NCBI GenBank assembly: GCA_002346525.1
Contig: DDZY01000128.1
Coordinates: 2,645 to 9,660 of the forward strand
Direction: 5' to 3'
From: Proteobacteria bacterium UBA2996
Lineage (GTDB): Bacteria > Pseudomonadota > Gammaproteobacteria > Arenicellales > UBA868
Length of the DNA stretch: 7,016 nt
The notes beneath the pieces are model-generated. The model searched no databases. It saw nothing but the letters and a program-made list of their open reading frames with translations, and was not told the origin of the DNA. Position numbers and translations under genes: made by a program. Within the stretch, counting starts at the first letter, position 1. The number at the start of each line of letters is the position of its first letter. This document shows, in pieces, positions 4,768 through 7,016 of this stretch.

Positions 4768-7016
4768 ATGGCGGCAACACCTTCATTTGACCGCAATAGA
4801 CTGATCGAAACGCTCAGTGAATGGGCGAGGCAGCGGCTGACTCCCGCGAAAGCAGACCTCGCGCAATCTTTTTTTAAAGCATATTTTCATCGAATCCCCT
4901 CCGATGATCTTGCCCGATTCGATCCTGAGGTGCTGTACACACACGCACTTGCCCACCTTGATCTCGCCGAGCAGCGACAACCCGGACAATTCCTGCTGCG
5001 CGCGAACAACCCAGCCGAGCCACAAACTGCGCAAGCGAGTCCTTTTACCGTTGTCGAAGCCGTGGTCGACGACATGGCTTTCCTGGTCGATTCCGCGTCG
5101 ATGGCGCTCAACCGACTCGGTTACACCATTCAACTTACCATCCACCCTGTGGTCAAGGTGAGTCGAGACGAAAACGGCCGTCTCACCGTGCTGAATCACG
5201 ATGCGGCTGACGCGGCCTCTGAATCCTTTCTGTGTTTCCACATCAGCCGCGAATTCCGGACCGAACGGCTCCACCGCATCGTTTCCGAATTGGCCCGGGT
5301 TCTGAGCGAGGTCTCGGCGGCGAATGACGACCGCATTGCCATGCGCGAACTGGCACTTTCCCTTGCAGATGATCTTGATGTTCCCGATGGGTCGGAAGAC
5401 GACGATGCCCGCTCAGAAGCCTGTGCGTTGTGTCGATGGATCGGCGAGGAGAATTTCACCTTTTTGGGAGCCATCCGTTATGACATGTCATCCGACGAAG
5501 ATGCCAGGTTGCTGCCTCAGGCAACCTCAGCGCTTGGGATCCTGAGACCACGCGACGATCTTGATCTTGTCGATCGGCTTTCGGTCTTGCCCGAAAACAT
5601 CACGAGTGATCAAAAGGACAGTGAACCGGTGATGATCACCAAATCCAGTAAACGATCTCTCGTTCACCGGCCTGCCTATATGGACGTTCTTTTTGTCCGC
5701 CATCGAAACGCTGTCGGTAACCTTATCGGAGAAACCTGTCTTGTCGGTCTTTTTTCTGCGGGCGCATACAACCGCAGCGTGATGGACATTCCGGGCTCCC
5801 GGCAGAAACTGCAGCAAGTGCTGACTCGCAGCGGGCTTCCGGAACACGGCCACGGAATCAAGGTACTGCAAAACCTGATCGAGCGGTATCCCCGTGACGA
5901 TCTCTTTCAGATCACCGAAGACGAACTTTACGACACGGCAATGGGAATGCTTGACCTGCAGGAACGTCGGCGTACGCGGATATTCGTGCGGCGGGACCGA
6001 TTCTCCCGGTTTTATTCGTGTCTGGTATTTGTGCCTCGTGATCGCTTCAACAGTAGTCTGCGGCAAAAAGTCGGCGACGCGCTCATGGCGTCGTACGGTG
6101 GACAGTCTTACGAGTTCAACGTGTACTTTTCGGAATCGGTGCTGACCCGAATCCACTACCTCATCAGTGTCGACCCGCTAAACGCGCGCTCTCCGGAGCT
6201 GAAGCAGGTCGAATCCAAAGTCGAAGAGTTAGCCCGCTCCTGGCCCGATGAGCTTAGCCATCTGCTGCAGGATCATCATGGAGACGGGGAAGGCCTTGCG
6301 CTCGCAGATGAATGGGCAGAGTCTTTTCCCACCGCCTTTCGCGAAGACTTCTCACCGGCCGATGGGCTTGATCATCTTGCTCACATTACGAAGGCGGATA
6401 CTGAGGCACAGCTCGAGATTGCGCTTCACCAGCCACCAGGATATGCCGCTCACGAGGCGCAGCTGAGACTGTATTCCCCTAATTGTGCCGTGGTGCTCTC
6501 TGATGTACTGCCCGTCATAGAAAATCTCGGACTCCACGTATTGACGGAGAACCCTTTTCGAATCCAAAGCATAAGCGGCCGGATCGTCTTTCTTCATATT
6601 TTCGATCTTGCCGACCGTGACCAACGAGACATCGAGATTGGAAAGAGCAAGTCTGACTTTGAGCAACTGTTCCGAAGAATCTGGCAGGGGCACACGGACA
6701 ATGATGGCTTCAATCGGCTGGCGCTCAGAGCACAACTCGACTGGCAGCAGACCACCTTTTTGAGGGCAGCGTATCGGTATCTCAAACAGATCCGCTTCCG
6801 ATACAGCCAGGAATACGTCATTGACACACTTGCGGGAAACCCGCATATGGTCCAGCGCATCGTACGCTTGTTCGAGACCCGCTTTGACCCAGACCTGCAG
6901 GATGAACGGCTAGCGCAACTGGAGACAATTCGTTCAGACATTCAGCAAGGCCTGGAGCGGGTCGCCAATCTGGATGAAGACCGGATCCTCTCGGCCTACG
7001 TCAATCTGATTGAGGC
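4768..7016 (+). CDS. gdhB: NAD-specific glutamate dehydrogenase, large GDH180 type (N-terminal part)
   Basis: The enzyme oxidatively deaminates L-glutamate to 2-oxoglutarate and ammonium with NAD+, mainly for growth on amino acids. Family members are about 1,600 residues and cytoplasmic. Here 749 codons are present and the frame runs off the right edge. The sequence matches the N-terminal half: A-Q-S-F-F near 32-36, and a first ACT-type region with F-T-V-V-E-A-V-V-D-D-M-A-F-L-V-D-S (93-109) and R-L-G-Y (116-119). Later come F-T-F-L-G (230-234), S-L-V-H-R-P-A-Y-M-D (297-306), G-L-F-S-A-G-A-Y-N-R-S (327-337), Y-P-R-D-D-L-F-Q-I (374-382) and F-V-P-R-D-R-F-N (421-428). It ends at L-D-E-D-R-I-L-S-A-Y-V-N-L-I, which in the family lies just before the catalytic domain, so the active-site lysine is not visible. 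The ATG at 4768 has no clear ribosome binding site; a TTG at 4759 is an alternative. The ACT-type modules suggest allosteric control by amino acids. The family is secure; the symbol follows Pseudomonas usage. Confidence 0.94.
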   Translation, partial: MAATPSFDRNRLIETLSEWARQRLTPAKADLAQSFFKAYFHRIPSDDLARFDPEVLYTHALAHLDLAEQRQPGQFLLRANNPAEPQTAQASPFTVVEAVVDDMAFLVDSASMALNRLGYTIQLTIHPVVKVSRDENGRLTVLNHDAADAASESFLCFHISREFRTERLHRIVSELARVLSEVSAANDDRIAMRELALSLADDLDVPDGSEDDDARSEACALCRWIGEENFTFLGAIRYDMSSDEDARLLPQATSALGILRPRDDLDLVDRLSVLPENITSDQKDSEPVMITKSSKRSLVHRPAYMDVLFVRHRNAVGNLIGETCLVGLFSAGAYNRSVMDIPGSRQKLQQVLTRSGLPEHGHGIKVLQNLIERYPRDDLFQITEDELYDTAMGMLDLQERRRTRIFVRRDRFSRFYSCLVFVPRDRFNSSLRQKVGDALMASYGGQSYEFNVYFSESVLTRIHYLISVDPLNARSPELKQVESKVEELARSWPDELSHLLQDHHGDGEGLALADEWAESFPTAFREDFSPADGLDHLAHITKADTEAQLEIALHQPPGYAAHEAQLRLYSPNCAVVLSDVLPVIENLGLHVLTENPFRIQSISGRIVFLHIFDLADRDQRDIEIGKSKSDFEQLFRRIWQGHTDNDGFNRLALRAQLDWQQTTFLRAAYRYLKQIRFRYSQEYVIDTLAGNPHMVQRIVRLFETRFDPDLQDERLAQLETIRSDIQQGLERVANLDEDRILSAYVNLIE

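Noticed and set aside
4783..5274. Minus-strand open frame of 163 codons near the start of the glutamate dehydrogenase gene, facing the synthetase gene.
   Set aside because: It lies entirely within the first ACT-type region of the dehydrogenase, which is clearly the coded protein. It has no recognisable domain.
5527..6156. Long open frame (209 codons) on the minus strand inside the glutamate dehydrogenase gene.
   Set aside because: The plus-strand frame matches the GDH180 family motif by motif across the same bases. The antisense frame resembles nothing I know and has the Arg/His-rich look of a reverse-frame shadow.
6352..6846. Minus-strand open frame of 164 codons inside the glutamate dehydrogenase gene.
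   Set aside because: Shadow of the real plus-strand gene; no recognisable domain, and it has no independent intergenic space.

Overview
The window is ordinary-looking chromosomal DNA from a proteobacterium. A gammaproteobacterium is most likely, judging from protein similarity I recognise by eye: an enterobacterial/pseudomonad-type Lgt, an acetoacetyl-CoA synthetase of about 650 residues, and the very large NAD-dependent glutamate dehydrogenase (GDH180 type). Base composition is moderately GC-rich and coding density is high. I see no rRNA, tRNA, CRISPR array, insertion sequence or phage gene.

Left part (1-1661), all on the minus strand and probably one operon read right to left. It starts with a small gene of unknown function. 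After 21 bases comes lgt, the lipoprotein-modifying membrane enzyme. Its stop codon overlaps the start of a YfcE-type metallophosphoesterase (TAATG), and that gene runs off the left edge almost complete.

Middle (1662-2629). A divergent intergenic region of about 140 bases precedes a plus-strand gene for an exported protein that resembles the DUF4412 group. It has a clear signal peptide and uses a TTG start with a good ribosome binding site. It ends 11 bases from the end of the next, convergent gene, with a GC-rich hairpin lying across the junction.

Right part (2630-7016). An acetoacetyl-CoA synthetase gene on the minus strand and a plus-strand NAD-glutamate dehydrogenase gene diverge from a shared intergenic region of 185 bases. 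The dehydrogenase is cut by the right edge after 749 codons. What remains is the N-terminal ACT-type regulatory half, and the catalytic domain lies beyond the window. Both enzymes feed carbon into central metabolism: acetoacetate to acetoacetyl-CoA, and glutamate to 2-oxoglutarate. Their head-to-head layout may allow joint regulation, but the sequence alone does not prove it.

I did not find a convincing new multi-gene system. The items most worth a second look are the unrecognised small gene before lgt, the DUF4412-like exported protein, and the shared regulatory region between the two catabolic genes.
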